A stretch of DNA of 64,000 nucleotides from Bacteriovoracaceae bacterium (GTDB lineage Bacteria; Bdellovibrionota; Bacteriovoracia; Bacteriovoracales; Bacteriovoracaceae), in contig JADHTQ010000016.1 of the NCBI GenBank assembly GCA_016784965.1, forward strand, positions 1-64,000, given 5' to 3'. The translations under genes and the position numbers were made by a program. Of the stretch, positions 17,120-26,660 are shown piece by piece (the stretch's first letter is position 1; every line of letters begins with the position of its first letter). The notes below the pieces were generated by a model. It was not told the DNA's origin. It saw only the letters and a program-made list of their open reading frames with translations, and ran no database searches.

Positions 17120-18982
17120 TTATTCTTTGTACTCTCTAATACCACTCACATTTGGATTATAAATTACCTCTTTTGCATCAATTGCAGTTCCAACTGGGGT
17201 AATCTGAATATATTTGTTATATGGGTGCAGTCCATTTATCACTCTATGAACTATGGCCGGAGGAGAGTAAAACTGAACATACTTATCCCACTCCTGATCA
17301 TCAACCGCGACTTTAATTTTTTCTGCCCTGGCCTTTTTGATATTATTTTTAATCGCTATTCTAAATAAATTATAGGCAACATTTTTTTCTAATTTTTTCC
17401 TCAAAGTCATTTTCATAGCATTTTGGTTCTCTAGGGGACCAATCATTTGAGCAATGAATTGTTGCTGGGCAAGAGGAGGTAAGTCTTTTAGAACCTTCGC
17501 TAGTCCCTTTTTACTCATGGCAAGATAGCCAAAGTAACTTTTATTATCAGAAATATCTCCCTTCCCCGAAAGATAGTAGCCGTGATGCCTAAATACTTCC
17601 GTAATTATCGGAATTGCGTGTTTTAAATATGTCCTGGTCGTAACTCCCATTCTCTTTAGGACCTCATCTTTAAACCCCATAATGGCAGCCGTTGTTAATA
17701 CTGGGCCCACGTCCACAAACCTGGTGTATTGAGAAATAAAGTTAGCAACCAAATCAGCAGTCGTCTCTGGAGGCCAAGCCAAAGAGGTGCCGGTTTTTCT
17801 TGCACTGGTAGGTTTAACATAACCTAACCTTTTCCAAAGTGGCTTAAAATACTCAACCTTTGGTATTTCTCCAAACATTTTTTCATATGACATTTTGGCC
17901 TTCTTCCAAAGCTTTGGCCCATTAGTGCGGCCATAGGTTTCAGTGTACCCCTGCTCATTTTGGGGAAGATTTAGGGCAATATTTAAAATAATAGTCATAT
18001 GTTCAGCACAGTAGGTATAATAGCTTTCATTATCTTGCAAACTCTCAAAATGTGCTTTGTCATCATCACTGCGTCTTTTCCAATTATTGTCGACCCATGC
18101 TCTAAGAACGGCCAACGTCTCACCCAGATTAACTGTTCTAAAATGGTCAAACTTATAGTCACCGGGAAAAATTGGGCCCCCATTAATTTCATTCATCATT
18201 CTGATTGTAACTAGCATGTTGGTATTAAACACTTTAGGCGGTACATCCTTAAATTTTACAGAATAAATATTTGCTGGATACCCTGGACCATAGCTTGCAG
18301 CAACTTCCCACTTATTGTCATGATAGTTTTGAGGGGAGTTTCGCGTTTGCCCATTGCCGATATAAACTCCTAAGTGAGTCATTCCATTTTCTGTTTTAAG
18401 ATTGCTATTACTGGCCATATACTTAAAGTCCCCTTTATGCTTTTCTGGGTGATAATAGGCAATCAGTCCAAAAATTGGAGCATCTTTATTGGTCTCATTT
18501 ACAGTTCCACCGTAGTATTCTTTTCTTAAGTGCTCATCAACAATTTCAGATCCTCTAATTTCTTTACCATCAGAAGTTTTACCAATGGGAGGATATGGAT
18601 CTCTACGATTTTCTATATCAACTACGGGCAACAGTCGCATACCCACCTTATTTCCATCGCCCAACTTGTAGTGGGCCTCTCGAATCCATACTGAGTCAGT
18701 AGGAGATCCCATAGAGCGATCCACCGAGAGTGTAAATGTCCCAAACTTATATGGTGACAGTCCTCCGTAGATTCGACCGACAACCTCTTTGTCTAACTCA
18801 TAGGGCCCGTCGAGATAAAATGTTGGATCACTGGAGTGAGCTGCATTAAAAAACTTCTGCCTAAAAGCATTGTAATCAATGGAACTAGCCGGTGTTCGAT
18901 CTGTTTGTGTAACTTCTTTTATAACAGTCGAACAGGACATGGATAAAATTAAAATGGAAAAAATTGTTAAGATGGCTTTCAT
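17120..18982 (-). CDS. lipoprotein with permuted papain-like (NlpC/YiiX-type) motifs
   Basis: The 620-aa protein has a lipoprotein signal (ILSMSC, lipidated Cys17). In the mature part, THLGVYIGNG (His203) resembles the histidine motif of NlpC/P60-like enzymes, and YYTYCAEH (Cys325) lies downstream of it. This His-before-Cys order is that of circularly permuted YiiX/LRAT-like members. If real, it would be a peptidase or amidase acting in the periplasm, tethered to the outer membrane. The C-terminal 250 residues are helical and unassigned. The gene is monocistronic, with its own terminator at 17067-17102. Confidence 0.6.
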   Translation of the reverse strand: MKAILTIFSILILSMSCSTVIKEVTQTDRTPASSIDYNAFRQKFFNAAHSSDPTFYLDGPYELDKEVVGRIYGGLSPYKFGTFTLSVDRSMGSPTDSVWIREAHYKLGDGNKVGMRLLPVVDIENRRDPYPPIGKTSDGKEIRGSEIVDEHLRKEYYGGTVNETNKDAPIFGLIAYYHPEKHKGDFKYMASNSNLKTENGMTHLGVYIGNGQTRNSPQNYHDNKWEVAASYGPGYPANIYSVKFKDVPPKVFNTNMLVTIRMMNEINGGPIFPGDYKFDHFRTVNLGETLAVLRAWVDNNWKRRSDDDKAHFESLQDNESYYTYCAEHMTIILNIALNLPQNEQGYTETYGRTNGPKLWKKAKMSYEKMFGEIPKVEYFKPLWKRLGYVKPTSARKTGTSLAWPPETTADLVANFISQYTRFVDVGPVLTTAAIMGFKDEVLKRMGVTTRTYLKHAIPIITEVFRHHGYYLSGKGDISDNKSYFGYLAMSKKGLAKVLKDLPPLAQQQFIAQMIGPLENQNAMKMTLRKKLEKNVAYNLFRIAIKNNIKKARAEKIKVAVDDQEWDKYVQFYSPPAIVHRVINGLHPYNKYIQITPVGTAIDAKEVIYNPNVSGIREYKE

Positions 18983-19208
18983 AACACATACTCCTTCATG
19001 GTCAAATATATTGCCTAATTTTGAACTTATTTTAAAAAATGGTCCCTTTAGTTATTTAACAAGTTTATTAATCGGTAATCCATAGTAATTTATTATAACT
19101 TAAGCAAGTTTTTTTATCCTAGAAATATATACCCACAAAAGGTGTCTATCGCAGCCTTTTTAAATACCCAATTTTTATCACTTTAGTTGTTTATTTACCC
19201 ACATTTAC
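18983..19208. other. AT-rich intergenic region without recognised gene
   Basis: This stretch lies between the divergent lipoprotein and Fic genes. It contains only short AT-rich sequence and must hold the minus-strand lipoprotein promoter; I see no gene or structured RNA in it. The palindromes beyond 19208 are listed separately. Confidence 0.5.
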
Positions 19209-19258
19209 ACATAATAGCATATTATTTGCCCATTTTTGCACATAATGTGCTATTATGT
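19209..19258 (+). promoter_or_regulatory. nested inverted repeats upstream of the Fic gene (operator candidate)
   Basis: ACATAATAGCA (19209-19219) is exactly complementary to TGCTATTATGT (19248-19258). The right arm also forms a shorter palindrome with ACATAA just before it (19240-19245 / 19253-19258). The site lies about 50-95 bases before the Fic ATG and is suitable for binding by the winged-helix N-terminus of that protein. Confidence 0.55.
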
Positions 19259-19304
19259 ACCCATAATACAACATTCAACAAACTATACGCCCAAGGTTTA
19301 CAAA

Positions 19305-20753
19305 ATGAAGACTGCCGCATTTTATTACTCAACCTCAGATAGAACAAAACAGAAACAAATGAGTATACTGAAAAAACAAAAACTTATTAGAAAAATTGGC
19401 CCTCGATTGTATACTTCACTTCCAAAAAAAGAAGTGGCCAAGGCGACAAGAAAGCATTGGAGTGAAATTCTTTCCAACTTGTTTCCAAATGCATTTTTAA
19501 CCCATAGAAGTGCATTGGAGTATAAACCTAGTCAAAAGGGCGTTATCTACCTCACGGCCAATACCCAACGAGACGTAAACTACCCAGGTCTCATCTTTAA
19601 ATTTATGAAAGGGCCCAAAGTTCTAGAAAGTGATGTCGACTTTATAAAAAATTTGAAAGTATCCTCTTTTGAGCGGGCCCTTCTTGAAAATCTATCAATT
19701 GTTAAAAGTCGAAAGGAAGTTAAAACTCTTCCTCGAAAATTTATTGAAGACAAACTGGAACTCTATTTGCACCACAAAGGGGAAAAAGAACTTAATTTGA
19801 TTCGAGATAAGGCACTAACTATTTCTAAAAAAATTGGCCTTAAAAAAGAATTCGATCGTTTAAACTCTATTATAGGAGCATTATTAAACACACATGATAT
19901 CAATATATTAAAAAGTGCCAAATCTAAGGCCCGCGCATTAAGTGTACCCTATGATGCAGACTCTATTGTCCGCTTAGAAGTCTTATTTTCAGAATTAAAA
20001 ACATATCCATTAAACCCATTACCAAAAAGCTGGAAAAATCCAGAGCACTGGAGAAATAAAGCATTTATCGAGAGCTATTTTTCCAACTATATTGAAGGGA
20101 CAACATTTGAAATTGAGGAAGCGGAAGAAATTATTTTTGATAAAATCATTTCAAAACAAAGACCAAAGGATGCTCATGATATCTATGGCACCTTTGAAAT
20201 AGTTAGTGACCCCAATCAAATGCTTATAACACCTGTTAATGCCGATAACTTGATAAGCATTTTAAAAAACAGACATAAAACTCTTATGGCAAAAAGGCCC
20301 GAAGCACTTCCAGGGAAATTTAAACTAAAACCCAACCGTGCAGGTAACACTCATTTTGTTCATCCAGACCTACTGACTGGTACCTTATTAAAAGGATTTG
20401 ATTACTATAAAGTTTTAGATAAAGGCCTTGCCCGCTCAATATTTATGATGTTTTTAATTACTGAAATACATCCCTTTGCTGATGGTAATGGAAGAGTTGC
20501 CAGAATAATGATGAATGCTGAATTGGTATCACAAAATCTATCAACAATTATCATTCCCAACGTGTACCGTGAAGATTACCTCGGTACATTACGTGCCATG
20601 ACACGAAGAGAGAGACCTGGTCCCCTAATTAAAATGTTGATTTTAGCTCAAAAATTCTCTCATCTAGATTTTTCTAACTATCCTAAAATTTTAAAATATA
20701 TAGAGGAACATAACTGGTTTGCTGAATCTAAGGAAGCAAAGATAGTTTTATAA
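19305..20753 (+). CDS. Fic-domain protein with AbiEi-like N-terminal domain
   Basis: The C-terminal Fic domain has the full catalytic motif HPFADGNGRVAR with His389, used to transfer AMP or another nucleotide moiety onto a target hydroxyl. An inhibitory-helix motif of the S/T-x3-E-G/N type (SNYIEG, Ser260-Glu264-Gly265) lies before the catalytic core, as in auto-inhibited class II Fic proteins. The first 170 residues resemble AbiEi antitoxins: a winged helix, FLTHRSALEY, and SSFERALLENL. So an antitoxin-like DNA-binding module seems fused to the enzyme. ATG 19305 (482 aa) has AAGG at good distance; a TTG at 19236 falls inside the palindrome and is unlikely. Confidence 0.88.
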   Translation: MKTAAFYYSTSDRTKQKQMSILKKQKLIRKIGPRLYTSLPKKEVAKATRKHWSEILSNLFPNAFLTHRSALEYKPSQKGVIYLTANTQRDVNYPGLIFKFMKGPKVLESDVDFIKNLKVSSFERALLENLSIVKSRKEVKTLPRKFIEDKLELYLHHKGEKELNLIRDKALTISKKIGLKKEFDRLNSIIGALLNTHDINILKSAKSKARALSVPYDADSIVRLEVLFSELKTYPLNPLPKSWKNPEHWRNKAFIESYFSNYIEGTTFEIEEAEEIIFDKIISKQRPKDAHDIYGTFEIVSDPNQMLITPVNADNLISILKNRHKTLMAKRPEALPGKFKLKPNRAGNTHFVHPDLLTGTLLKGFDYYKVLDKGLARSIFMMFLITEIHPFADGNGRVARIMMNAELVSQNLSTIIIPNVYREDYLGTLRAMTRRERPGPLIKMLILAQKFSHLDFSNYPKILKYIEEHNWFAESKEAKIVL

Positions 20754-20766
20754 TTGGTCTATTTTT

Positions 20767-21519
20767 TTAGTGCTCACTCACAATTCTGTGATAATTGTCC
20801 AAGTGTTTTAAAAAGGCATTGCCAATCTTTTCTCTAAGTCCATCTGTATGCGGCAACCTTATACCAAAAAACAAAAATGGTATCGCTAATATATGGGCCG
20901 AATGAAAGGTCACTTGAGTACTATAGTCATCTAATTTTTTAAATTCCAGATTTCCGATATCTGCCATTGTAGTATGATTTTTTGAATCTATAACTCTCCA
21001 GTAAACAACAGTTCGATCTTTTTCATAAATAATTACTTCCACCTTTGTCATATCTAGATTAAAAAGTGTACCACCTAATATCATCCTTTCTACTTGTCGA
21101 ACTACTTTGCCCGAGCTCTCATCATAAGTGCGCAGGCCCACTCCTCGCCCTACTAAATCAAAGAGATATCTTCCCCATTTTGCTGCAGGAATTGTTGATA
21201 AAAACTTCTCATATGGTTTATTGATAATTCTGGTAGTGTATTCAACATCCATCCATTTTTTTTGACCTCCTACAACTTCCACAACCTGCTGGGGATAAGT
21301 CACAGAAACTCCTTTCATCTTATCTTGGAGGGATTTTGCTTTTAATTCACTTAGCAACTCATCTGGGATGCTACTGTTAATTGTCTCTATCACAGGTATG
21401 ATATTCCATACCTGCTCATCGACTTTTTTTATATCAATGGGAACTTCGTAGAGCTTATTAGTATTAGCACATGCCATGAAATTGAATAAAAGGATGATTA
21501 CAATTGAGTGGACAAACAT
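20767..21519 (-). CDS. lipoprotein trailing the rnf operon (SRPBCC-like?)
   Basis: From the ATG at 21519 the 250-aa product has a lipoprotein signal (LFNFMAC). The mature part has alternating beta-rich segments including VYWRVIDS and STQVTFHSAH, somewhat like the START/polyketide-cyclase (SRPBCC) ligand-binding fold; this is a weak resemblance. It begins 7 bases after the rnfA stop and is co-oriented, so it is probably co-transcribed and could be an accessory of Rnf. It is convergent with the Fic gene, with a 13-base gap. Confidence 0.7.
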   Translation of the reverse strand: MFVHSIVIILLFNFMACANTNKLYEVPIDIKKVDEQVWNIIPVIETINSSIPDELLSELKAKSLQDKMKGVSVTYPQQVVEVVGGQKKWMDVEYTTRIINKPYEKFLSTIPAAKWGRYLFDLVGRGVGLRTYDESSGKVVRQVERMILGGTLFNLDMTKVEVIIYEKDRTVVYWRVIDSKNHTTMADIGNLEFKKLDDYSTQVTFHSAHILAIPFLFFGIRLPHTDGLREKIGNAFLKHLDNYHRIVSEH

Positions 21520-21526
21520 TGCTTGC

Positions 21527-22099
21527 TTACACAATTCCTGTAAACCCCATAAAGGCCAAAGAAAGGAGTCCTGCAACAACTAAAGAGATAGGCACACCCT
21601 TCATTCCCTTGGGAATACTCATCAACTCCATATGTTCGCGCAGACCTGCAAACAACAACAGGGCCAAGGTAAATCCAACCGCATTGGCAAAGGCAAAGAC
21701 AACGCCTTGAATTAGTGAGTATTCTTTTTGGATCACTAAAATAGAAACACCCAAAACTGCACAATTGGTGGTAATTAGCGGCAGAAAAATTCCAAGGGCC
21801 TGATAAAGAGGAGGCGCTATCTTTTTTAGGATAATCTCTACCATCTGTACTAAAGCAGCAATGACTAAGATAAACACTACGGTTTGCATAAAGCCAATCC
21901 CCAGAGGGATCAGTAAAAAAGTTCTTAGCAAATAGGTAACAATTGTGGCCAAAACCATGACAAAAATTACTGCTCCACCCATACCAACAGCAGTCGAAAT
22001 CTTGTTAGAAACACCGAGGAAGGGGCAAATTCCCAAAAATTGGGTAAGCACAATATTGTTAACAAAAATGGAACCAATTATAATGAGGATATATTCCAT
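21527..22099 (-). CDS. rnfA: Rnf complex subunit RnfA (RsxA)
   Basis: This integral inner-membrane subunit has about six helices and the paired NNIVLTQFLGICPFLGVS and LITTNCAVLG motifs, whose Cys residues bind the intramembrane iron-sulfur cluster shared with RnfE. Length (190 aa) matches the family. The complex couples ferredoxin:NAD+ electron flow to Na+ or H+ movement. It is last in the canonical order B-C-D-G-E-A, 2 bases after rnfE, with AAGGAC ahead of the ATG. Confidence 0.97.
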   Translation of the reverse strand: MEYILIIIGSIFVNNIVLTQFLGICPFLGVSNKISTAVGMGGAVIFVMVLATIVTYLLRTFLLIPLGIGFMQTVVFILVIAALVQMVEIILKKIAPPLYQALGIFLPLITTNCAVLGVSILVIQKEYSLIQGVVFAFANAVGFTLALLLFAGLREHMELMSIPKGMKGVPISLVVAGLLSLAFMGFTGIV

Positions 22100-22101
22100 A
22101 C

Positions 22102-22692
22102 TTAAGCTGTCCTTTTAAATTTATTAATCAAAGCAATTAAGTATCCCAGCGCCAAGAATGCTCCGGGGGGCATTACAAAAAGTAAAAGTGTATTGGAATC
22201 TTCACCAACAAAACTAAAATCAAATAATGAACCACTACCTAAAACTTCGCGAGTGCTGCCAAGAAGAGTTAAGGCCAAAGTAAAACCAAATCCCATCCCC
22301 AATCCATCAATAAGTGAGGAGAACACTCCATTTTTTGAAGCAAATGCTTCGGCCCGCCCCAAAATAACACAGTTGACAACAATTAGAGGAATAAAGAGTC
22401 CCAGCTTTTCATGAAGAGGCTGTAAATAAGCGGCCATCAAGAGGTCCACCATCGTTACAAAAGAAGCAATAACTACAATGAAACATGGAATTCTTACTTT
22501 GTCGGGAATGATATTTTTTACAAGGGCAATAACCAGATTAGAGCAAGTCAGTACAAATAAGGTAGCAAGCCCCATTCCCATTCCATTGATCGCAGAAGTT
22601 GTAACACCCAAAACAGGGCACATCCCAAGCAGCATGACAAAAACGGGATTGTCTTTGAAAAGTCCTTTGGTAAAATTCTGCCAGTTATTCAT
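22102..22692 (-). CDS. rnfE: Rnf complex subunit RnfE (RsxE)
   Basis: This six-helix membrane protein is paralogous to RnfA and inserted in opposite orientation. It shows [17 protein letters not shown] near the N-terminus and [17 protein letters not shown] in the middle, including the two cluster-binding cysteines. Length is 196 aa. It starts 17 bases after rnfG and ends 2 bases before rnfA. Confidence 0.97.
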   Translation of the reverse strand: MNNWQNFTKGLFKDNPVFVMLLGMCPVLGVTTSAINGMGMGLATLFVLTCSNLVIALVKNIIPDKVRIPCFIVVIASFVTMVDLLMAAYLQPLHEKLGLFIPLIVVNCVILGRAEAFASKNGVFSSLIDGLGMGFGFTLALTLLGSTREVLGSGSLFDFSFVGEDSNTLLLFVMPPGAFLALGYLIALINKFKRTA

Positions 22693-22709
22693 GGTAACTA
22701 TCCCTTAAA

Positions 22710-23294
22710 TTAAAGTTTACTGTGTGTCGCATAGGATTTATAAGCGCGGTCTACGGCATCACAAAATGCTCTGGAACTAATCGTTGCAGCAGTAATGGCA
22801 TCAATGTCTCCACCATCTTGTTTAACTTTTAAGATCAAATCCTTTGGATTTTGTCCCTTAAACTGGGCCAAAAACCTCTTGCCTGTAATTTTGGTTCCAA
22901 GCCCTGGGGTTTCTTTTTGCTCCAATACAGAAATATTGTGAATGGTACCATCTCTTAAAAACCCAACCATCAACGCAATATTTCCACTAAACCCCATTTT
23001 AGTATATGTCTTGACAGCGACTGAGGTAATGTTGCCATTTGTTCTGGCCGGAAAACATTCCAGCTCATCTCCTTTGGGGGTTTGGATTTTAAACATGTCA
23101 TTTCCTGGCGAGTTATCAAAGCCCTCTAGAACAACCTCTTGTATTGCCTTTAATTTTTTGGCCTCTTTAGCGGCAGCAATGCGATCTTTGGTCAAATTAA
23201 AAATTGACCCCAATGCAGCTGCAGAGATAAGGGTTACCAGGGTTAAAATTCCAACCATATTGATAAATGTTGACTCAAGTTTTTTCTTACTCAT
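22710..23294 (-). CDS. rnfG: Rnf complex subunit RnfG
   Basis: RnfG is anchored by one N-terminal helix (about 12-33) with a periplasmic FMN-binding domain. The covalent flavin site normally reads SGATxxS; here it is TAATISS with Thr171 as attachment residue, so the first two positions deviate while the Thr is kept. Upstream are KETPGLGTKI and DAITAA, typical of the family. Length is 194 aa. It sits 2 bases after rnfD. Confidence 0.95.
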   Translation of the reverse strand: MSKKKLESTFINMVGILTLVTLISAAALGSIFNLTKDRIAAAKEAKKLKAIQEVVLEGFDNSPGNDMFKIQTPKGDELECFPARTNGNITSVAVKTYTKMGFSGNIALMVGFLRDGTIHNISVLEQKETPGLGTKITGKRFLAQFKGQNPKDLILKVKQDGGDIDAITAATISSRAFCDAVDRAYKSYATHSKL

Positions 23295-23296
23295 TA

Positions 23297-24289
23297 TTAA
23301 TTAGTCCCAAAAGGTTTAGGTTTACTTAAAATATTAATTAGAGGTACCACTGCATTCATGAGCAAAATTGCAAATGACACACCCTCGGGATATGCCCCAA
23401 AAATCCTGATTATAACTGTAAGAAGCCCACAGCCAACTCCAAAAATAAGCTGACCTTTTTTAGTCATTGGAGAAGTCACCATATCAGTTGCCATAAAAAT
23501 GGCCCCTAACATCAGTCCCCCAGTCAAAAGGTGAAATAGAGGACTCATATATTGTTCACAATTTATGGCCCACAAAATTCCTGTAAAGATTATCACTGTC
23601 CCTATGAAACTTACGGGTATATGCCAAGTAATAATCTTTTTATAAAGCATATATAGCCCACCCAATATGAGGGCCAAGGCAGATACTTCTCCAAGAGATC
23701 CTCCAGCTTGTCCTAAAAACAGATCGAGGTTACCAGGGATGAGTGTTTTTATATGGGCGATGCTCTGTCCTTGTTTGATTGCTTCCTTTGCAACACCTAA
23801 AGCGGTTGCACCTGTTACTGAATCAAGTGAACTAAAACTAAAGAGCTTTGGTAGAGGCCAACTGGTCATCTGCACTGGAAAACAAATCAATAGAAATACT
23901 CGTCCCACTAGCGCTGGATTGAAAGGATTATTTCCAAGTCCACCAAAAGATAACTTCCCAATGGCCATAGCGGCTAAGGCCCCAATTAAAAGCATCCAAA
24001 TGGGAAAATTGCTGGGAAGATTAAATGCCAATAAGAGGCCCGTAATAAGTGCTGAACCATCACCAATAGAGGATTCAACCTTCATTATAAATTTTTGGAT
24101 TAAAAACTCAAATAAAAGGCAAAACGCCACGGCAAACAGAGTTACCTTAATCGCTCCAAGGCCAAAAAAGATAATTGAAACGATTAATGCTGGTAGTAGA
24201 GCAATGGCCACACCATACATTATCTGAGGTGTAGTTTCCTCTCCTTTAATATGGGGAGAAAGTGAAATTGTTAACAGTTCTTTACTCAA
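23297..24289 (-). CDS. rnfD: Rnf complex subunit RnfD
   Basis: The product has about ten membrane helices and is homologous to NqrB. The covalent FMN motif TGAT (159-162, Thr162) follows a DSV segment, and GNNPFNPALVGR (119-130) is the conserved loop. Length (330 aa) is normal. It is separated from rnfC by 3 bases. Confidence 0.97.
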   Translation of the reverse strand: MSKELLTISLSPHIKGEETTPQIMYGVAIALLPALIVSIIFFGLGAIKVTLFAVAFCLLFEFLIQKFIMKVESSIGDGSALITGLLLAFNLPSNFPIWMLLIGALAAMAIGKLSFGGLGNNPFNPALVGRVFLLICFPVQMTSWPLPKLFSFSSLDSVTGATALGVAKEAIKQGQSIAHIKTLIPGNLDLFLGQAGGSLGEVSALALILGGLYMLYKKIITWHIPVSFIGTVIIFTGILWAINCEQYMSPLFHLLTGGLMLGAIFMATDMVTSPMTKKGQLIFGVGCGLLTVIIRIFGAYPEGVSFAILLMNAVVPLINILSKPKPFGTN

Positions 24290-24292
24290 TTT

Positions 24293-25624
24293 TTATTTCC
24301 TTGATCGTATTATCCTACCTACTTCAGTTTTTCCTACTCTAATATAATCTAGTAAGGGGATATTGGCCGGACATGTAAAGCTACATGAACCGCATTCAAA
24401 ACAGTTCATCCCTTTTTCTACTTCAAACCTCTCCCACAAATACTTCCTACCCAACCTACTCAACAGATAAGGCTCAAGCACCATGGGGCATACAGTTACA
24501 CACTTGGCACAACGAATACAGGGAGACTCTTTTTTTCTAGTCGCTAACTCTTTGGGCATTACCAATATACCAGAAGTCCCCTTAGTAATCGGAACATCCG
24601 GTGTAACTAAAGCTTTCCCCATCATCGGACCGCCGTTAATAATTTTGCCCGCGTTCTCTAGTGAGCCTCCGGCTTGCTCTAGGAGGTTTGCAACTGGTGT
24701 ACCAATTCTGCACAAAAGATTACTTGGCTTTGGTATAGCTTTTCCTGTGACTGTTACCACCCTTTCAACTAGTGGCTTCTTTTTTTGGACCGCTTCATAA
24801 ATTGCAAAAGCAGTGCCTACATTGAAAATAACTGCTCCTACATCAATCGGTAAGCCCCCAGCGGGAACTTCCTTGCCTGTTACAGCTTGTATGAGTTGTT
24901 TTTCTGCACCTTGAGGGTACATAACCTTAAGCGGCAAAATCTCAATCCCCTCAAAATTTTTGGCTTTGGTGCGCATTATAGAAATTGCGTCTGGCTTGTT
25001 ATTTTCAATTCCAATGATGGCCTTTTTTAAATTTGTGGCCTTCATAATGAGAGAGACTCCAACTAATATTTCATCAGTTTTTTCAAGCATTATGCGATGA
25101 TCTGAAGTTAAATATGGTTCGCACTCCACACCGTTTATAACTACAGCAAAGGCCTTTTTGCCCTTGGGAACCATCAACTTAACATACGATGGAAAAGTAG
25201 CGCCACCCAATCCCACAATACCTGCTTTTTTTACCTTCTCAATTATTTCTGAGGCATCCAAAGTAAAATTTTTTTTAAGCTCAGGGGATCGATCAATGGA
25301 CTTTTCCCATGTATCTCCATCGGTTTTAATAATGATGGCTTGCTTGCGAAGACCACTGCTGTCAACAACATCATCAATTTTTGAAACTGTGCCAGATACT
25401 GATGAGTGGATAAAAGCAGAGATAAAGCTGGACATCTCGGCAATCGGAGTGCCGACTTTTACTTCATCACCTTTTTTAACAAGTGGTTTTGAAGGTGCAC
25501 CTATATGTTGCGAAATGGGAATGGATACAATAGCGGGTGGAGCAAGCGACTCAATTGGTGCTGAAACCGATAACTTGTTTTCCTCGGGATGAATTCCGCC
25601 CTTTTTAAACGTTTTAAGTTCCAT
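24293..25624 (-). CDS. rnfC: Rnf complex subunit RnfC
   Basis: RnfC is the peripheral subunit that binds NADH and FMN. The FKKGGIHPEENK start, GLGGATFPSYVK and GVECEPYLTSDH segments are characteristic. Two C-terminal 4Fe-4S motifs are complete: Cys369/372/375/379 and Cys408/411/414/418. It has 443 aa and no long Ala/Lys tail as in enterobacterial RsxC. It begins immediately after rnfB. Confidence 0.97.
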   Translation of the reverse strand: MELKTFKKGGIHPEENKLSVSAPIESLAPPAIVSIPISQHIGAPSKPLVKKGDEVKVGTPIAEMSSFISAFIHSSVSGTVSKIDDVVDSSGLRKQAIIIKTDGDTWEKSIDRSPELKKNFTLDASEIIEKVKKAGIVGLGGATFPSYVKLMVPKGKKAFAVVINGVECEPYLTSDHRIMLEKTDEILVGVSLIMKATNLKKAIIGIENNKPDAISIMRTKAKNFEGIEILPLKVMYPQGAEKQLIQAVTGKEVPAGGLPIDVGAVIFNVGTAFAIYEAVQKKKPLVERVVTVTGKAIPKPSNLLCRIGTPVANLLEQAGGSLENAGKIINGGPMMGKALVTPDVPITKGTSGILVMPKELATRKKESPCIRCAKCVTVCPMVLEPYLLSRLGRKYLWERFEVEKGMNCFECGSCSFTCPANIPLLDYIRVGKTEVGRIIRSRK

Positions 25625-26512
25625 CTATGACTCTTTCTCTTTTGGTTTACTCGGTTTTTTCTTTGGTGGAAGTTTCTTGGCCTCAACGTTAATACCCATT
25701 ATGGCATTGGTGGGACAACTCCCCACGAGGTATCCGCCCTGATTTTCAACGTCAACTTGGGGACTAATATAAGATAATAGTCCCTTCATTACTACAGCGC
25801 CTCCACTATCGTAAACTTTGACGCATTTGTTACAGCCAATACAAGCCACAGCACAATTCTTCTTAGCGATAGCACCTTTTTCTGTGTTAAGACACGCAAC
25901 ATATACTCTTTTGCTCTGCTTACCTATAGGCCTTAATTCGTAAATATTGCGTGGACAAATGTCAACGCAAGCGCCACAAGCAGTACATTTTTTCTCATCA
26001 ACAACGGGTAATCCCGTTTTAGCATCCATTTTGAGGGCATCAAAATCACAAACGCGCACGCAATCGTCCAGTTTTAAGCAACCAAAAGGACAACCACCTT
26101 CTCCGGCGTACATGCTGTGGGCAGAAAGACAACTAGATACTCCGTCGTAATTAATCTTCTTCGGAGAATTCTCATTACTACCATTGCAGCGCAAGACTGC
26201 AACCATAGGCCCTTTTTCTACCACCTCAAGCCCCAAAATTTTTGCCACAGCTTTCATGGTTTCATTGCCGCCCACGGGGCAAAACAACTCCTCCAAGTCT
26301 GTCGCACCCACTGTTGCTTCAGCAAACGCTCGACAACCGGGGAACCCGCAGCCCCCACAGTTAGCAGATGGCAAGACGTCATCAACCTCATCAATTTTGG
26401 GATTCTCGTAGACATAAAACTTTTTTGCCACGAAAAACAAAACACTTGCGGCTACCAAGCCCACACTTCCAAGTAATAGTATCGAATTTAGTAATAAACT
26501 ACCCATCTTCAC
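25625..26512 (-). CDS. rnfB: Rnf complex subunit RnfB with eroded third ferredoxin unit
   Basis: This is the first gene of the operon. An N-terminal membrane anchor (about 7-28) is followed by the 4Fe-4S domain NCGGCGFPGC (Cys52, 55, 60, 78), then ferredoxin-type clusters. Cys141/145/151/155 and Cys176/179/182/186 look complete. The following CIGCNKCVKVY has Tyr234 where long RnfB proteins have Cys, and the last CxxCxxC is missing, leaving only SCPTNAI (Cys266). One or two clusters of the usual long form are therefore probably lost. The Lys/Pro tail is short. Confidence 0.95.
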   Translation of the reverse strand: MKMGSLLLNSILLLGSVGLVAASVLFFVAKKFYVYENPKIDEVDDVLPSANCGGCGFPGCRAFAEATVGATDLEELFCPVGGNETMKAVAKILGLEVVEKGPMVAVLRCNGSNENSPKKINYDGVSSCLSAHSMYAGEGGCPFGCLKLDDCVRVCDFDALKMDAKTGLPVVDEKKCTACGACVDICPRNIYELRPIGKQSKRVYVACLNTEKGAIAKKNCAVACIGCNKCVKVYDSGGAVVMKGLLSYISPQVDVENQGGYLVGSCPTNAIMGINVEAKKLPPKKKPSKPKEKES

Positions 26513-26660
26513 TTCTACAGTTTATGAGTTAATAGTATCTGAATAAATTTAAGGTGATTGTGTCAAATTTCATGTTAAAAGCAAAGAATTTTATTCAAGA
26601 ATCTGCACTCAATTTAAGAAATTAACAGCAATACCGATAAGAAAAAATTAGGGATCATGA

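Noticed and set aside
23667-24227. Long open frame antisense to rnfD
   Set aside because: It is a shadow of the well-conserved rnfD coding sequence and encodes a low-complexity product.
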